Origin: Methylobacterium sp. J-077
GTDB lineage: Bacteria > Pseudomonadota > Alphaproteobacteria > Rhizobiales > Beijerinckiaceae
Assembly (NCBI RefSeq): GCF_022829365.1
Contig: NZ_JAKSYJ010000119.1
Location: forward strand, 124,001 to 188,000
DNA: 64,000 nucleotides
Direction of reading: 5' to 3'
Positions within the stretch are counted from its first letter, which is position 1. Each line of letters starts with the position of its first letter. Shown piece after piece: positions 26,654 to 37,342 of the stretch. The translations under genes were made by a program, and so were the position numbers. Below the pieces are notes generated by a model. That model did no database searches. It was given only the letters and a program-made list of their open reading frames with translations, and was not told where the DNA came from.

Positions 26654-27211
26654 ATGTCGGGTGGTCACGGGGCTGTCGAGGGCTCGAACAAGCGCGTGGC
26701 GCTGCTGATCTCGATCCTGGCTTTGTTCCTCGCCTTCAGCGAGACCCTGGGCAAGGCGGCCCAGACGGAGTCGATCGGCTCGAACGTCGAGGCCGCCAAC
26801 CAATGGGCCTATTTCCAGGCGCGCACGATCCGCTCGACGGTGCTCAAGACCGCCGACGAGGCGCTGGCCCTGGTGCCGCCCGGCCCGAACCAGGACGCCA
26901 TCGCGGCCAAGCGCGCCGAGTGGGCCAAGACCCTGGCGCGCTGGGAATCCGAGCCCGCCACCGGCGAGGGCCGCAAGGAGCTGACCGCGAAGGCCCGGGC
27001 CTCCGAGGAGCGCCGCGACCTGTCGCTGCTGCGCTACCACCATTACGAACTGGCCTCGGCGGCCTTCCAGATCGGCATCGTGCTGGCCTCGGCCGAGGTG
27101 ATCACCGGCATCGCCATCCTGGTCTTCGCCGGCGGCTTTCTGGGACTCGCCGGCGCGGCGTTGCTCGGGTTCGGCTACCTTGCGCCGCACGCGCTGCCGT
27201 TCTTCCACTGA
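26654..27211 (+). CDS. DUF4337-type membrane protein
   Basis: A 185-residue protein with an N-terminal transmembrane helix (residues about 14-30, VALLISILALFLAFSETL), a charged helical middle (about 40-125) with AANQWAYFQARTIRSTV, and two C-terminal helices (about 130-180). The AANxWAxFQAKxxR motif is what I associate with the DUF4337 family of unknown function. GGGGAA precedes the ATG at 26654. It follows the RND operon by 86 bases but need not belong to it. Confidence 0.75.
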   Translation: MSGGHGAVEGSNKRVALLISILALFLAFSETLGKAAQTESIGSNVEAANQWAYFQARTIRSTVLKTADEALALVPPGPNQDAIAAKRAEWAKTLARWESEPATGEGRKELTAKARASEERRDLSLLRYHHYELASAAFQIGIVLASAEVITGIAILVFAGGFLGLAGAALLGFGYLAPHALPFFH

Positions 27212-27327
27212 AGCATCGCCCAGAAAGACAGGTATCGTCTGCCGGGGCGAGGCTCTAACCTGGTCATAGGCGCGCCCGGCGTGAGGCCTTAGCCTGTTGT
27301 CACTGTTTTACCGGGGGACTTAGCGCG

Positions 27328-27858
27328 ATGTCCGACAGGGACGACGAACAGCAGGGGCCGCTGACGCGGATCGCCAGCGGGATCTTCCTGCACACCGAGC
27401 ACACGATCTACGCGGCGCTCGGCGCCCTCCTGGCGGTCACGGCCTTCGTCGCGCTGATCGACGCCGCCGGGCTGACCTGGGACGCGCTGCGGGCGCTCGG
27501 CGGCGCCGAGAAGATCCTGGAGGTGATCGACCGGCTGCTGTTCCTGCTGATGCTGATCGAGATCCTGCACACGGTGCGGGTCTCGATGCGGTCGGGCAAG
27601 CTGACCTGCGAGCCGTTCCTGATCGTCGGCCTGATCGCCTCGATCCGGCGGGTGCTGGTGATCACCCTGCAATCCTCGGAGATCACCCACGCCAAGGACT
27701 GGTCCCAGGAGAAGCAGGCGCTGTTCACCGCCTCGATGATCGAGCTCGGCGTGCTGGCCGGGCTGATCCTCACGATGGTGCTGGCGATCTTCATGCTCCA
27801 CCGCGCCCGGGACGACGGCAAGCCGGCGGGCGACGAGACGACGAGCGGCGAGAGCTGA
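27328..27858 (+). CDS. PsiE-like (phosphate-starvation-inducible E) membrane protein
   Basis: A 176-residue protein with four hydrophobic helices (about 28-48, 68-82, 100-118, 134-155). EKILEVIDRLLFLLMLIEILHTVRVSM, EPFLIVGLIASIRRVLVIT and a charged linker match the PsiE family pattern; its function is not known. GGGGG lies well upstream of the ATG. The protein resembles many alphaproteobacterial PsiE-domain proteins rather than E. coli PsiE closely. Confidence 0.75.
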   Translation: MSDRDDEQQGPLTRIASGIFLHTEHTIYAALGALLAVTAFVALIDAAGLTWDALRALGGAEKILEVIDRLLFLLMLIEILHTVRVSMRSGKLTCEPFLIVGLIASIRRVLVITLQSSEITHAKDWSQEKQALFTASMIELGVLAGLILTMVLAIFMLHRARDDGKPAGDETTSGES

Positions 27859-27908
27859 CAGACAGCGAATCGCTGCAAACGCATGCCCTGCGTGCTATCA
27901 AAGATCCC

Positions 27909-28304
27909 GTGAGCCTCGTCTCCCTCGACACGCTGGCAATCGCACGGAAGCTTCAGGCGGCCGGTTTTTCGGACGTCCAGGCAGAAGCCATGACCGGTGT
28001 CCTGCGCGACGCCCACGAAGCCGATCTGTCGACGCTGGTGACGAAGGTCGATCTCAAAACGGAACTCGGCCTTCTGAAATCCGAACTCGGTACGGACACC
28101 GCGTTGGTTCGGTCCGATCTGAATGCGGACTCCGCCCTTTTGAGATCGGATCTCAAGTCGGAGATTGCCCTCGTGCGCTCGGATCTCAGAACCGAGATCG
28201 CCGACACGAAGTACGAAATTTTGAAGTGGGTGCTCTCGGCAATCGGCTTCCAGACGATCGTGGTCGTCGGCGCGATCGTCGCGCTGACCAAGAGCCTGCA
28301 CTGA
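27909..28304 (+). CDS. DUF1640/CCDC90-like coiled-coil protein with C-terminal membrane anchor
   Basis: A 131-residue protein (GTG start). The N-terminus, DTLAIARKLQAAGFSDVQAEAM, is the hallmark of this family. Residues about 48-105 hold a coiled coil built of five nearly exact 11-residue units (LGTDTALVRSD, LNADSALLRSD, LKSEIALVRSD and neighbours). A C-terminal transmembrane helix (about 110-127) follows. Mitochondrial relatives include MCUR1-like proteins; bacterial function is unknown. Confidence 0.75.
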   Translation: MSLVSLDTLAIARKLQAAGFSDVQAEAMTGVLRDAHEADLSTLVTKVDLKTELGLLKSELGTDTALVRSDLNADSALLRSDLKSEIALVRSDLRTEIADTKYEILKWVLSAIGFQTIVVVGAIVALTKSLH

Positions 28305-28319
28305 GCGGCTCCGCCCCGC

Positions 28320-28838
28320 TCAATTCAACCGCAGGATCGCGGCGTTGAGCAGCGTCGCGAAGGCGACCCAGGCGGCATAGGGCACCAGCAGCCAGGCCGC
28401 GATCCGGTCGAACCGCCAGGACAGGCGGATCGTCCACAGCACCATGACCAGCAGCATCGCCACCACGATCAGCCCGGAGCCGATCGCGTGGGCGGTGAAG
28501 AACACCGGCGTCCAGGCGGCGTTGAGCACGATCTGGACCAGGAAGGCGGCGAGTGCCAGCCACCAGCCGTCCCGGCTCGGCCCGGTGCGGGGCATCGCGC
28601 CAAGCAACCGCCACAGCGCCACGGCGATCATCGTGTAGAGCAGGGTCCAGGCCACGGGAAAGACCCAGTCCGGCGGATTGAAGGACGGCTTGGCCAGGCC
28701 GGCGTACCAGCCCGGGATCTCGGCCTGGGTCGCGGCCGAGCCGATCGCCGCGGTGACCGCCACCGGCACGATCGCGGCGGCGAGCCGCAGCCAGCGCGGC
28801 AGGGCCGAACCTTCGGGGACTTGTGTCGCGGCCAGCAT
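28320..28838 (-). CDS. tspO: TspO/MBR family protein
   Basis: A 172-residue five-helix membrane protein of the tryptophan-rich sensory/translocator family. Characteristic stretches are WYAGLAKPSFNPPDWVFPVAW, WTLLYTMIAVALWR, NAAWTPVFFTAHAIGSGL and PYAAWVAFATLLNAAILRLN. TspO binds porphyrins and affects tetrapyrrole or stress signalling. The ATG at 28838 has GGAGAA upstream; an in-frame ATG at 28859 is possible. Convergent with the coiled-coil gene. Homologues in Rhodobacter regulate photosynthesis genes, a link I do not extend to this strain's rhodopsin. Confidence 0.93.
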   Translation of the reverse strand: MLAATQVPEGSALPRWLRLAAAIVPVAVTAAIGSAATQAEIPGWYAGLAKPSFNPPDWVFPVAWTLLYTMIAVALWRLLGAMPRTGPSRDGWWLALAAFLVQIVLNAAWTPVFFTAHAIGSGLIVVAMLLVMVLWTIRLSWRFDRIAAWLLVPYAAWVAFATLLNAAILRLN

Positions 28839-28972
28839 CGTCGTTCGTTCTCCGCTCAAGCCGCATCCCGAACGGCGGGTGCCGGTTTTTGGGGATGGGC
28901 GGGGTCAAGGCGCAGGTTGCAGGGGCTCAGGCGCCGTGGCACGCGCCTGTTTCCATCCGCCGGAATCGCCAG

Positions 28973-30169
28973 ATGTCAGAGCCTAACGCGCCGCAACGGG
29001 ATACGGATACCGGCACGCCGGGAGGCTTCTCGCGACGCAGCCTCGCCGCGCAGGCCATGGGCCGGATCGAGCCCGAGACCCGCGCGGTGGTGATGCCGCT
29101 GCACGTCTCCACCACCTTCATCCGCGATCCCGACAACGGCTATTCCTCGGGCTACTGCTACGCCCGGCCCGACAACGCCACGGTGCGCGAGGCGGAAAGC
29201 GTCCTGGCGATGCTGGAGGGTGCCGAGGCCGGCGCCCTGCTGTTCGGCTCCGGCATGGCGGCGGCCACTGCCGTGTTCGGCGCTCTGGAGCCGGGCGACC
29301 ACGTCGTCGCCGGCACGGTCATGTACTGGGCGCTCAAGCGCTGGCTGCGCGAGGAGGCGCCCCGCCGCGGCCTGACCCTGACCTTCGTCGAGACCGACGA
29401 CGCCGACGCCCTGCGCGCGGCGATCGAGCCCGGCCGGACCAAGCTCGTCTGGATCGAGACTCCCGGCAACCCGCTCTGGACCGTGACCGACATCGCGGCC
29501 GCCGCCGGAATCGCCTACGCGGCCGGGGCGCGGCTGGCGGTCGATTCCACGGCAGCGTCGCCGGTGCATACCCGTCCGCTGGAACTCGGCGCCGACATCG
29601 TGATGCATTCCGGCACCAAGATTCTGAACGGCCATTCCGACGTGGTGGCCGGCGTGCTGGCCGGCGCGAAGGCGGACGCGTTCTGGGAGCGGATCCGGGG
29701 CATCCGCGCCGGCAGCGGCGGGATTTTGGGGCCGTTCGAGGCCTATCTGCTGATGCGCTCGCTCCGCACCCTGCACCTGCGGGCGGCGGCGCAATCGGCC
29801 GGCGCCCTGCGGCTGGCGGAGCGCCTGAGCGGGCACTCGCATGTGAGCCGCGTGCTCTATCCGGGCTTGCCGAACGATCCCGGGCACGCGGTGGCGCGCC
29901 GGCAGATGCAGGACGGCTTCGGCTTCATGCTGTCGATCCGGGTGGCGGGCGGCGAGGCCGGGGCGATCGCCACCGCGGCGCGGGTGCGGCTGTGGAAGCG
30001 GGCGACGTCGCTCGGCGGCGTCGAGAGCCTGATCGAGCACCGGGCCTCGGTGGAGGGCCCGGGCAGCCCCTGCCCGCCGGACCTGCTGCGCCTGTCCACC
30101 GGAATCGAGGATACCGAGGACCTGTACCGCGACCTCGACCAGGCGCTGCGCGGCGCGCACGGCGATTGA
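28973..30169 (+). CDS. Cys/Met-metabolism PLP-dependent enzyme (cystathionine gamma-synthase/lyase type)
   Basis: A 398-residue cytoplasmic PLP enzyme. Seen: STTFIRDPDNGYSSGYCYARPDNATVREAE, LLFGSGMAAATAVF, WIETPGNPLWTVTDI, D191 (pyridine nitrogen partner) and the PLP lysine K216 in HSGTKILNGHSD. The ending GIEDTEDLYRDLDQAL is typical. The family covers cystathionine gamma-synthase, beta/gamma-lyases, methionine gamma-lyase and O-acetylhomoserine sulfhydrylases; sequence alone does not settle which. Start at 28973 gives the normal length. Confidence 0.88.
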   Translation: MSEPNAPQRDTDTGTPGGFSRRSLAAQAMGRIEPETRAVVMPLHVSTTFIRDPDNGYSSGYCYARPDNATVREAESVLAMLEGAEAGALLFGSGMAAATAVFGALEPGDHVVAGTVMYWALKRWLREEAPRRGLTLTFVETDDADALRAAIEPGRTKLVWIETPGNPLWTVTDIAAAAGIAYAAGARLAVDSTAASPVHTRPLELGADIVMHSGTKILNGHSDVVAGVLAGAKADAFWERIRGIRAGSGGILGPFEAYLLMRSLRTLHLRAAAQSAGALRLAERLSGHSHVSRVLYPGLPNDPGHAVARRQMQDGFGFMLSIRVAGGEAGAIATAARVRLWKRATSLGGVESLIEHRASVEGPGSPCPPDLLRLSTGIEDTEDLYRDLDQALRGAHGD

Positions 30170-30248
30170 TTGGTGCGCGCGTGGTGCCGAAGGCCGTCCT
30201 TGCGCGTTGTGCCGGCGAATACCGCCCTCGACTGCGAGCCTTCCGTCC

Positions 30249-30740
30249 ATGACCGCCCACCGGACAGCCAAATCCCGCGCTCGCGTCTCCGGGACGCTCG
30301 CGCTCCTCGCCCTGGCCCTCGCCTCCGGATCCGCCCGGGCCGACGCCGTTCCGAATCTCGATGTGGAGACGACCTGCAAGTCGGCGCAGGTCGCCAACAC
30401 CTCGATCAGCGACCAGGCCAATTACGACGGCTGCCTGCGGTCCGAGCGGGAGGCCAAGCGCGAGGCCGAGAGCCACTGGGGCAGCTACACCTCGGCGGCC
30501 AAGCGCCAGTGCGAGAGCCAGTTCAAGGCCGGCGGATACCCGTCCTATGTCGAGATGGTGACCTGCCTGGAACTGGCCTCCGGCGCCGTGCCGACCCAGT
30601 CCGGCCAGGGCGGTACGGCGGTTGGCGGCCCGGGCTCGCCCAAGGCCGTCAAGATGCAGCGGGAAGGCGGAGCCAGCCTCACCAAGGAACCGCCGGCCAG
30701 CCAGCGCACGGATCCGATCGAGGTTCTGGAGAACAAGTAG
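30249..30740 (+). CDS. Secreted hypothetical protein (163 aa)
   Basis: A signal peptide (residues about 10-32, GTLALLALALASGSARA) is followed by a small domain with four cysteines (TTCKSAQV, YDGCLRSERE, RQCESQF, VTCLELA) and an unstructured G/S/P-rich tail. The four cysteines spaced through a helical domain suggest two disulfides in the periplasm. No function known. The gene is convergent with the methyltransferase gene 22 bases away. Confidence 0.75.
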   Translation: MTAHRTAKSRARVSGTLALLALALASGSARADAVPNLDVETTCKSAQVANTSISDQANYDGCLRSEREAKREAESHWGSYTSAAKRQCESQFKAGGYPSYVEMVTCLELASGAVPTQSGQGGTAVGGPGSPKAVKMQREGGASLTKEPPASQRTDPIEVLENK

Positions 30741-30762
30741 CCGGCAAGAACGCCACCCGGCG

Positions 30763-31545
30763 TCAGAACCGCACGCAACTGAACGCCGCCGTCACGTAAG
30801 GAAACGCGACGACATCTTTTCCGGCGAGTTCGGTTGTGTCGGCTACCAGCGCGCGTACCGCTGCGGCGACGCTGGCGCGTTCCGTATCCGGCAGGGCGGC
30901 AATAAAGCTCACCGTGAGGGTACGGTCGACGATCACCGCTTCCGGCGCCCCGTGATGTGCATGCGGCCAGCGGCGTTCTTGCAGGGGGCCGAAGCCGGAA
31001 GCGGGGAACAGATTTCGCCATGCACCGGTGCGGTAGCGCGGCGCGCCACCCTCGTGGGGATCCGTGATCCGCGACAGGGCGGCGACCCAGGGCACCGATT
31101 CGTCGCGGACATTCCAGATCAGACCGAGCCGGCCGCCGGGGCGCAGGACCCGAGCGATCTCGGCAAGCGCACCGGCATTGGCGAACCAGTGGAAAGACTG
31201 CGCGCAGACGACCGCGTCGAGGCTGCCCGAGTCCAGCGGGATGGCCTCCGCGGTCCCGGCATGCACGATCATGCCGGGATATTGGACCGCGAGTTGCGAC
31301 CGCATCGCCGCGACCGGCTCTACCGCCACGGTCATCGCTCCGGTGGCCTTCAAGTAGGGTAGGAACTTGCCGGTACCCGATCCGAGATCGAGCACGGACC
31401 GACCCAATCGGAGACCCAGATCCGCGGCGAGCCAATCCGTCACGCCCTCGGGATAATCGGGCCGGCCCGTGACGTAGGCGGCCGCCTGTCCGGCGTAGCC
31501 GCCCGCGGCAGCCCGATGAATCTCGGATTCACTGTCTCGTGGCAT
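30763..31545 (-). CDS. Class I SAM-dependent methyltransferase
   Basis: A 260-residue protein with a SAM-binding Rossmann fold: SVLDLGSGTGKFLPYL (motif I, residues about 50-65), VAVEP (acidic end of strand 2), AEAIPLDSGSLDAVVCAQSFHWF (motif II) and RVLRPGGRLGLIWN (motif III). The N-terminal AAAYVTGRPDYPEGV is typical of UbiE/Methyltransf_11-type enzymes of unassigned substrate. Single gene, divergent from the AEC carrier. Confidence 0.88.
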   Translation of the reverse strand: MPRDSESEIHRAAAGGYAGQAAAYVTGRPDYPEGVTDWLAADLGLRLGRSVLDLGSGTGKFLPYLKATGAMTVAVEPVAAMRSQLAVQYPGMIVHAGTAEAIPLDSGSLDAVVCAQSFHWFANAGALAEIARVLRPGGRLGLIWNVRDESVPWVAALSRITDPHEGGAPRYRTGAWRNLFPASGFGPLQERRWPHAHHGAPEAVIVDRTLTVSFIAALPDTERASVAAAVRALVADTTELAGKDVVAFPYVTAAFSCVRF

Positions 31546-31636
31546 GCCCCGGATGCTCCGCGAGTCTGCGCAAACGCTCGCGGCACCATGCTATGCACCT
31601 GCACGCTCCGATTTTAACCCCAGCCCCGCCGAATTC

Positions 31637-32566
31637 GTGAACGCCCTCGCCATCATCGCCCCGATCTTCGGGATCGTCCTGATCGGCTGGGGAGCGGCGC
31701 TCGCGGGGCTGCTCTCCGACAAGGTCAGCGACGGCCTGTCGGAATACGTGTTCGCGGTCGCGGTGCCGGCCCTGATCATCGCCACGCTGACCCGGCCGGG
31801 AATGAGCGGCGAGGTCGCCTGGACCTACTGGGCGGCGTATTTCGGCGGCGCCGGCCTGTCCTGGTTCGTCGGCACGCTGATCGCCCGGCGGCGCGCCGGG
31901 ATCGAGCGGCGCGGGGCGATCCTGCACGGCTTCGCGGCCAGCCAATCGAACACCGTGTTCGTCGGCGTGCCGATGATCCTCCAGGCCTACGGCGAGGACG
32001 GCGCCTTCCCGCTGTTCATGCTGCTCGCGGTCCACCTGCCGCTGATGATGGGCTGCGCCACCTTTCTGATCGAATCCGATTCCGGCCTGCCGGTCCTGGC
32101 CCGGATCCGCGGCCTCGCCCTGGTGCTGCTGAAGAACCCGATCTTCGTGGCGCTCCTCATCGGCATGGCGATGAAGAGCACCGGCATCACCCCGACCGGG
32201 ATCCCCAAAGCCCTGATCGACGCCTTTGCCGGCACCGCCTCGACCTGCGCGCTGGTGGCGCTGGGCGCCGGGCTCAAGCGCTACCGGGTGCTGTTCGACC
32301 TCAAGGGCGCGCTGGTGATCGCGGGCCTGAAGAACCTGCTGCACCCGCTGGCGGTCTGGATTCTGGCCTTCCACGTCTTCGCGATGCCGACCGCCTACGC
32401 CGGCGTCGCCACCCTGTTCGCCGCCATGCCGGTGGGGATCAACGCCTACCTGCTGGCGGTGCGCTACCGGACCGAGACCGGCATGGTCGCGGCCTCCGTG
32501 CTGGTCTCGACCCTGCTGGCGCCCCTGACCACCCTTGGCTGGCTGATGCTGCTCGGCCGGGCGTGA
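31637..32566 (+). CDS. AEC family transporter (auxin efflux carrier type)
   Basis: A 309-residue membrane protein with about ten helices in two inverted halves, starting with GTG ([20 protein letters not shown]). Family signatures are [16 protein letters not shown] and ALGAGLKRY, and LKNLLHPL in the second half. Bacterial relatives (MdcF, MleP) carry malonate, malate or related organic acids; the substrate here is unknown. An in-frame ATG at 31544 would add a polar extension and is disfavoured. Confidence 0.88.
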   Translation: MNALAIIAPIFGIVLIGWGAALAGLLSDKVSDGLSEYVFAVAVPALIIATLTRPGMSGEVAWTYWAAYFGGAGLSWFVGTLIARRRAGIERRGAILHGFAASQSNTVFVGVPMILQAYGEDGAFPLFMLLAVHLPLMMGCATFLIESDSGLPVLARIRGLALVLLKNPIFVALLIGMAMKSTGITPTGIPKALIDAFAGTASTCALVALGAGLKRYRVLFDLKGALVIAGLKNLLHPLAVWILAFHVFAMPTAYAGVATLFAAMPVGINAYLLAVRYRTETGMVAASVLVSTLLAPLTTLGWLMLLGRA

Positions 32567-32675
32567 CGCCGCGGCCCCGGCGTCACCGGGCGCGTTGGAC
32601 GAGGACACAAGCCGGTCTAGGGTAAGTTCAAGCGCGGGGCCGAAGCCCGCCACACCCTGCAGGCGAGGAAATCCC

Positions 32676-33905
<1,230 letters not shown>

Positions 33906-33945
33906 GACTTGGGGACGGGCCCCTCCCCACCCCCAACCGTTCCCC

Positions 33946-34063
33946 CCTCATCCCGAGGTGGCGTCGCACAGCGGCGCCCTCGAAGGAGGGCTCCAGAGAT
34001 CACGAGGCCGGCTGGAGGGCTCATTCGAGGCCTCCGCTGCGCTTCGGCGGCTCAGGATGAGGG
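33946..34063. repeat. Interspersed inverted repeat (family E), copy 2
   Basis: Left end CCTCATCCCGAGGTG and right end GGCTCAGGATGAGGG, with CGCCCTCGAAGGAG inside the left and CTCATTCGAGGCCTCCG inside the right half. It sits between the convergent gcdH and addB. Confidence 0.65.
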
Positions 34064-34100
34064 GCGCGGGTGGGATGGATCGGTGTCGGCAAGAACGCCG

Positions 34101-37100
34101 CTACTCCCCACCCTCCTCCCCGCCCAGCGACCATTCCAGCACCCGCGCCAGGTGGTCGTAGGCGCCATACTGGCTGGCATATTGCGGGTAGGGCCGGGCC
34201 GTGTAGGCGGCCTCGCCGGTGAGGAAGCGGGCGATCAGCCCCCGAAGCCGCGCGGCGTGCTCGGCGACGATCGCGTCGACGCTGCGCTCCTCGCCGCGGG
34301 GCGGCTTCACCGGAGCCGGGACGAACGGCTTCCGGCCGCCCGACGCGTGGACGTAGAGCAGGTCCGGCGTCGTCTTTACGGGTGGCAGACCGTCGAAGGC
34401 CCCGTGCATCAGCATCGCCGCCTCGAGGGTGAGCTGCGGCGAGAACCCCGAAAAGATCATCTTCGCCGAGGGCGGGGTGCCGGTCTTGTAATCGACGATG
34501 CAGGCGCCGCCGTCCGGGCGCAGCTCGATCCGATCGGCCCGGGCGCGCAGGGTGAAGCTCTCGCGGCCCAGGGGGATCACCCAGCGCCCGGACACCTCCG
34601 GGTGGATGCGGCGCAGGGCCGGCCGGCGCTGCGCTTCCCATTCGAGATAGGCGGCGGCCATGCGCTCGTAGCGCGGCCACCATTCGGCGTAGAGGTTCGG
34701 ATAGGTGTCGGCGATGTCACCGAACGCGTTGATGGCGATGGCGGAGAGGGCTTCCCCGGGCCGCCGCGGCAGGCCCTCCGGATGGGCTTGGGCGAACGCC
34801 GCGAAGATGTCGTGCACCAGGGAGCCGCGGGTGGCGACGCTCGGCACCGCCGCCAGCGGTTCCAGGGGATCGAGCCCGAGCACGTGGCGGGCGAAGATGC
34901 TGTAGGGGTCGCGCACCAGCGTCTCGATCTCGGTGACGCTGAGCGAGCGCGGGAACAGGGCCGGGTCCGGCTTCGGCGCCGGGCGCTTCAGGCGCTTCTC
35001 GGGCGGGGCGGTGTCGAGGTGGGCGGAAAGGCCCGTGAAACGCCGTCCGGCCGCCAGCACCGCGTCCCAGCGGGTATCGCCGGCGAGCGCGCGCAGCCGC
35101 TGGATCAGGCGCGACGGCACGGTGGGCGAGCCGTCGCGCTTGAGCGCCCGGGTGATCACCGCGTCGCGGCAGCCGAGCGCCTGCACGAAGTCGTGCGCCA
35201 TCTGGCCGATGCGCCGCTCGGGCGGGTTGAGGCCGACTCGCTCGCGCATCGGCCGGTTGAGGAAGGCGTCGGTCAGGGTCCGCACCGGCCAGACGCCCTC
35301 GTCGAGGCCGCCGAGCAACACCCGGTCTACCGAGAGCAGCCGCGCCTCCAGCAGGCCGAGGATGCGCAGCCGCGGATGCGGCGTCTCGCCGGAGCAGCCG
35401 ACCAGGCGCTCCCGGGCGAGCGACGTGAAGAAGGTCGCGTAATCGGTGAACTGGCCCGGCATCAGGCCGGGCTCGGCCATCTCCAGATCGTCGAACAGGG
35501 CGTCGAGACAGGACAGGGAGCCGTCCGCTTCCTCCTCCGGGGCGTCCTCCGGGCCGGCGAGCAGACCATCGCAGGCGGCGCGGTGCCGGGCAGCGGTAGC
35601 GACGAGATCGCATTCGCCCGTACCATCGGGGCCCGGGAACTCGGAAAAAACCTGCTCCAGCCGGGCGAGCAGATCTTCCGCAAGGTCCCAGTCGATATCC
35701 TTCAGCCGACGCTTGGCCCGGGGGCGGCGCTCCAGCGGCCCGACCCGCTCGGCGGCGAGCGCCGTCCGCAGCCCGGAAACCCCCGGAGCCGGGACGGGGC
35801 CGCGCAGCAGCCCGATCTCCAGGGCGGCCGCGCCGCGCACCACGTCGGACCGGGGCAGGCCGAGGCGGACCATCGGGTGCGACAGCAGCGCGATCAGCCG
35901 GGCCGGGATCGCGTCGGCCTGATTGCGGGCGAGGTCGGCGGCCAGCTCCGCGGTGAGCCGGGCGAGCCGACCCGCCGGGCTTCCGGCGAGCGCCAGCCCG
36001 GCCGAATCCTCGGCGACGATGCCCCAGCGCAGGAGCTCCACGGCGACCCGGCCGGCGAGCGCGCGATCCGGCGTGATCAACGCCGCGGTGGCGCCGGGCA
36101 CCTGAAGGGTCTCGCGCAGGGCCAGCGCCGCGACCAGGGCCTCCTCCCGCTCGTCGGCGGCCTCGGCCAGGGCCAGCCCGGCGAGGCCGGCCTCGGCGAT
36201 ACCGTCCCGCCCGGCCGGGTCGAGATCGGCCCAGGCGTCGGTGGTGTCGGCCGGGCGCAGGGCCTGCGACAGCAAAGCGGCCCGGGCCGCCCGTCCGGCA
36301 TCGGGATCGCCCAAGGCGGCGACCTCCGCCCGCGACAAGGCGAGATTGTCCGGCCCGAGCAGCCGGTGCAGCACCGCCTGGGGATGCCCGTGGGCGATCA
36401 CCCGGGAAAACCCCTCGCCGGTGTCGATGCCGGACCAGCCGGATTCGTCGAGGTCGAGGTCGAGCCCGGGCAGTACCACGGCCCCTCGGGGCAGCCTCGC
36501 GACGGCCGCGATCAGCCGCGCGGTGGCTGGCACGGAGCCCAGCGAGCCGGCGACGATCACGGGATCCGTCGGTGCCGTCCGCGACAGGCGCTGGCCCTCG
36601 GCCAGCACGAGGCCGCGGGCGCGGGCGACCGGGTCGGACAGGCCGCGCTCGGCCAGGAGCTTTGGCCAGTTCTCGGCGGCGATCTTCACGAAATCCAGGG
36701 TCAGGCCGAAATAGCGCGAGTACTCGGCCTCCACGGCGGCGCCGATCTCCGACCAGGGCAGGCCCTCGACGGTGAGCGCATCCATCAGCCGTTCGAGATC
36801 GCCCGCGAGCCCGACCGCGTCGGCGGGCGAGGACGGCACCAGGAACGGCACCTCTGCATCGAGGGGCAGCAGGGTGCGGTCGACCGACTTCGCCCAGGCC
36901 TGAACCAGGCGCGCGAGGATCAGCCGACGCTCCAGTTGCGGCATCGGCGTGCTGAGCGGATCGTTGTCGTCGAGCAGCGGCTCGGAGGCGAGGTCGAGTT
37001 CCGCCTCGTCGGCCTCGCCCAGCGGGATCATCCGGGGCAGCAGGGCCGCGTAGCCGGGGGCGCCCCGCTCATGCGCCCGCTGGCCGAGCCGGTCGGCCAG

Positions 37101-37277
37101 GATCGCGCCCAGCGCCCGCGCGGCGCGCCGGGTCGGCAGGTAGATGGTGACCGAAGCCAGCGCCAGCGGATCCTCCGCCACCGGCCCGACCAGCCGGCCC
37201 GACAGCAGCGCCTCGGCCAACGTCGGCAGGAACGGGACGCCCCGGGTGATGGTGAAGACCGCCTGCCGCTCTGACAT
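34101..37277 (-). CDS. addB: Double-strand break repair protein AddB, alphaproteobacterial type
   Basis: A 1058-residue protein of AddAB/RecBCD-like recombination. It starts FTITRGVPFLPTLAEALLSG and IYLPTRRAARALGAIL, the alphaproteobacterial AddB N-terminus. A RecB-family nuclease domain lies near the C-terminus with GACIVDYKTG (Asp and Lys near residues 928-930) followed by FSGFSPQLTLEAAM. AddB works with the helicase AddA to resect broken ends for RecA. In many Rhizobiales addA follows addB directly, but here the downstream neighbour is the convergent gcdH, so addA must be elsewhere. Confidence 0.92.
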   Translation of the reverse strand: MSERQAVFTITRGVPFLPTLAEALLSGRLVGPVAEDPLALASVTIYLPTRRAARALGAILADRLGQRAHERGAPGYAALLPRMIPLGEADEAELDLASEPLLDDNDPLSTPMPQLERRLILARLVQAWAKSVDRTLLPLDAEVPFLVPSSPADAVGLAGDLERLMDALTVEGLPWSEIGAAVEAEYSRYFGLTLDFVKIAAENWPKLLAERGLSDPVARARGLVLAEGQRLSRTAPTDPVIVAGSLGSVPATARLIAAVARLPRGAVVLPGLDLDLDESGWSGIDTGEGFSRVIAHGHPQAVLHRLLGPDNLALSRAEVAALGDPDAGRAARAALLSQALRPADTTDAWADLDPAGRDGIAEAGLAGLALAEAADEREEALVAALALRETLQVPGATAALITPDRALAGRVAVELLRWGIVAEDSAGLALAGSPAGRLARLTAELAADLARNQADAIPARLIALLSHPMVRLGLPRSDVVRGAAALEIGLLRGPVPAPGVSGLRTALAAERVGPLERRPRAKRRLKDIDWDLAEDLLARLEQVFSEFPGPDGTGECDLVATAARHRAACDGLLAGPEDAPEEEADGSLSCLDALFDDLEMAEPGLMPGQFTDYATFFTSLARERLVGCSGETPHPRLRILGLLEARLLSVDRVLLGGLDEGVWPVRTLTDAFLNRPMRERVGLNPPERRIGQMAHDFVQALGCRDAVITRALKRDGSPTVPSRLIQRLRALAGDTRWDAVLAAGRRFTGLSAHLDTAPPEKRLKRPAPKPDPALFPRSLSVTEIETLVRDPYSIFARHVLGLDPLEPLAAVPSVATRGSLVHDIFAAFAQAHPEGLPRRPGEALSAIAINAFGDIADTYPNLYAEWWPRYERMAAAYLEWEAQRRPALRRIHPEVSGRWVIPLGRESFTLRARADRIELRPDGGACIVDYKTGTPPSAKMIFSGFSPQLTLEAAMLMHGAFDGLPPVKTTPDLLYVHASGGRKPFVPAPVKPPRGEERSVDAIVAEHAARLRGLIARFLTGEAAYTARPYPQYASQYGAYDHLARVLEWSLGGEEGGE

Positions 37278-37342
37278 GGGGCGTCTTTTACGCGGGCGCG
37301 TTCGATGGGGACAGGTGTTTGCGACGATGGCGAACGCGCGCT

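Noticed and set aside
33909..37274. A 1121-residue open frame on the plus strand across addB
   Set aside because: Arginine/glycine-rich shadow of addB; AddB itself has family motifs.
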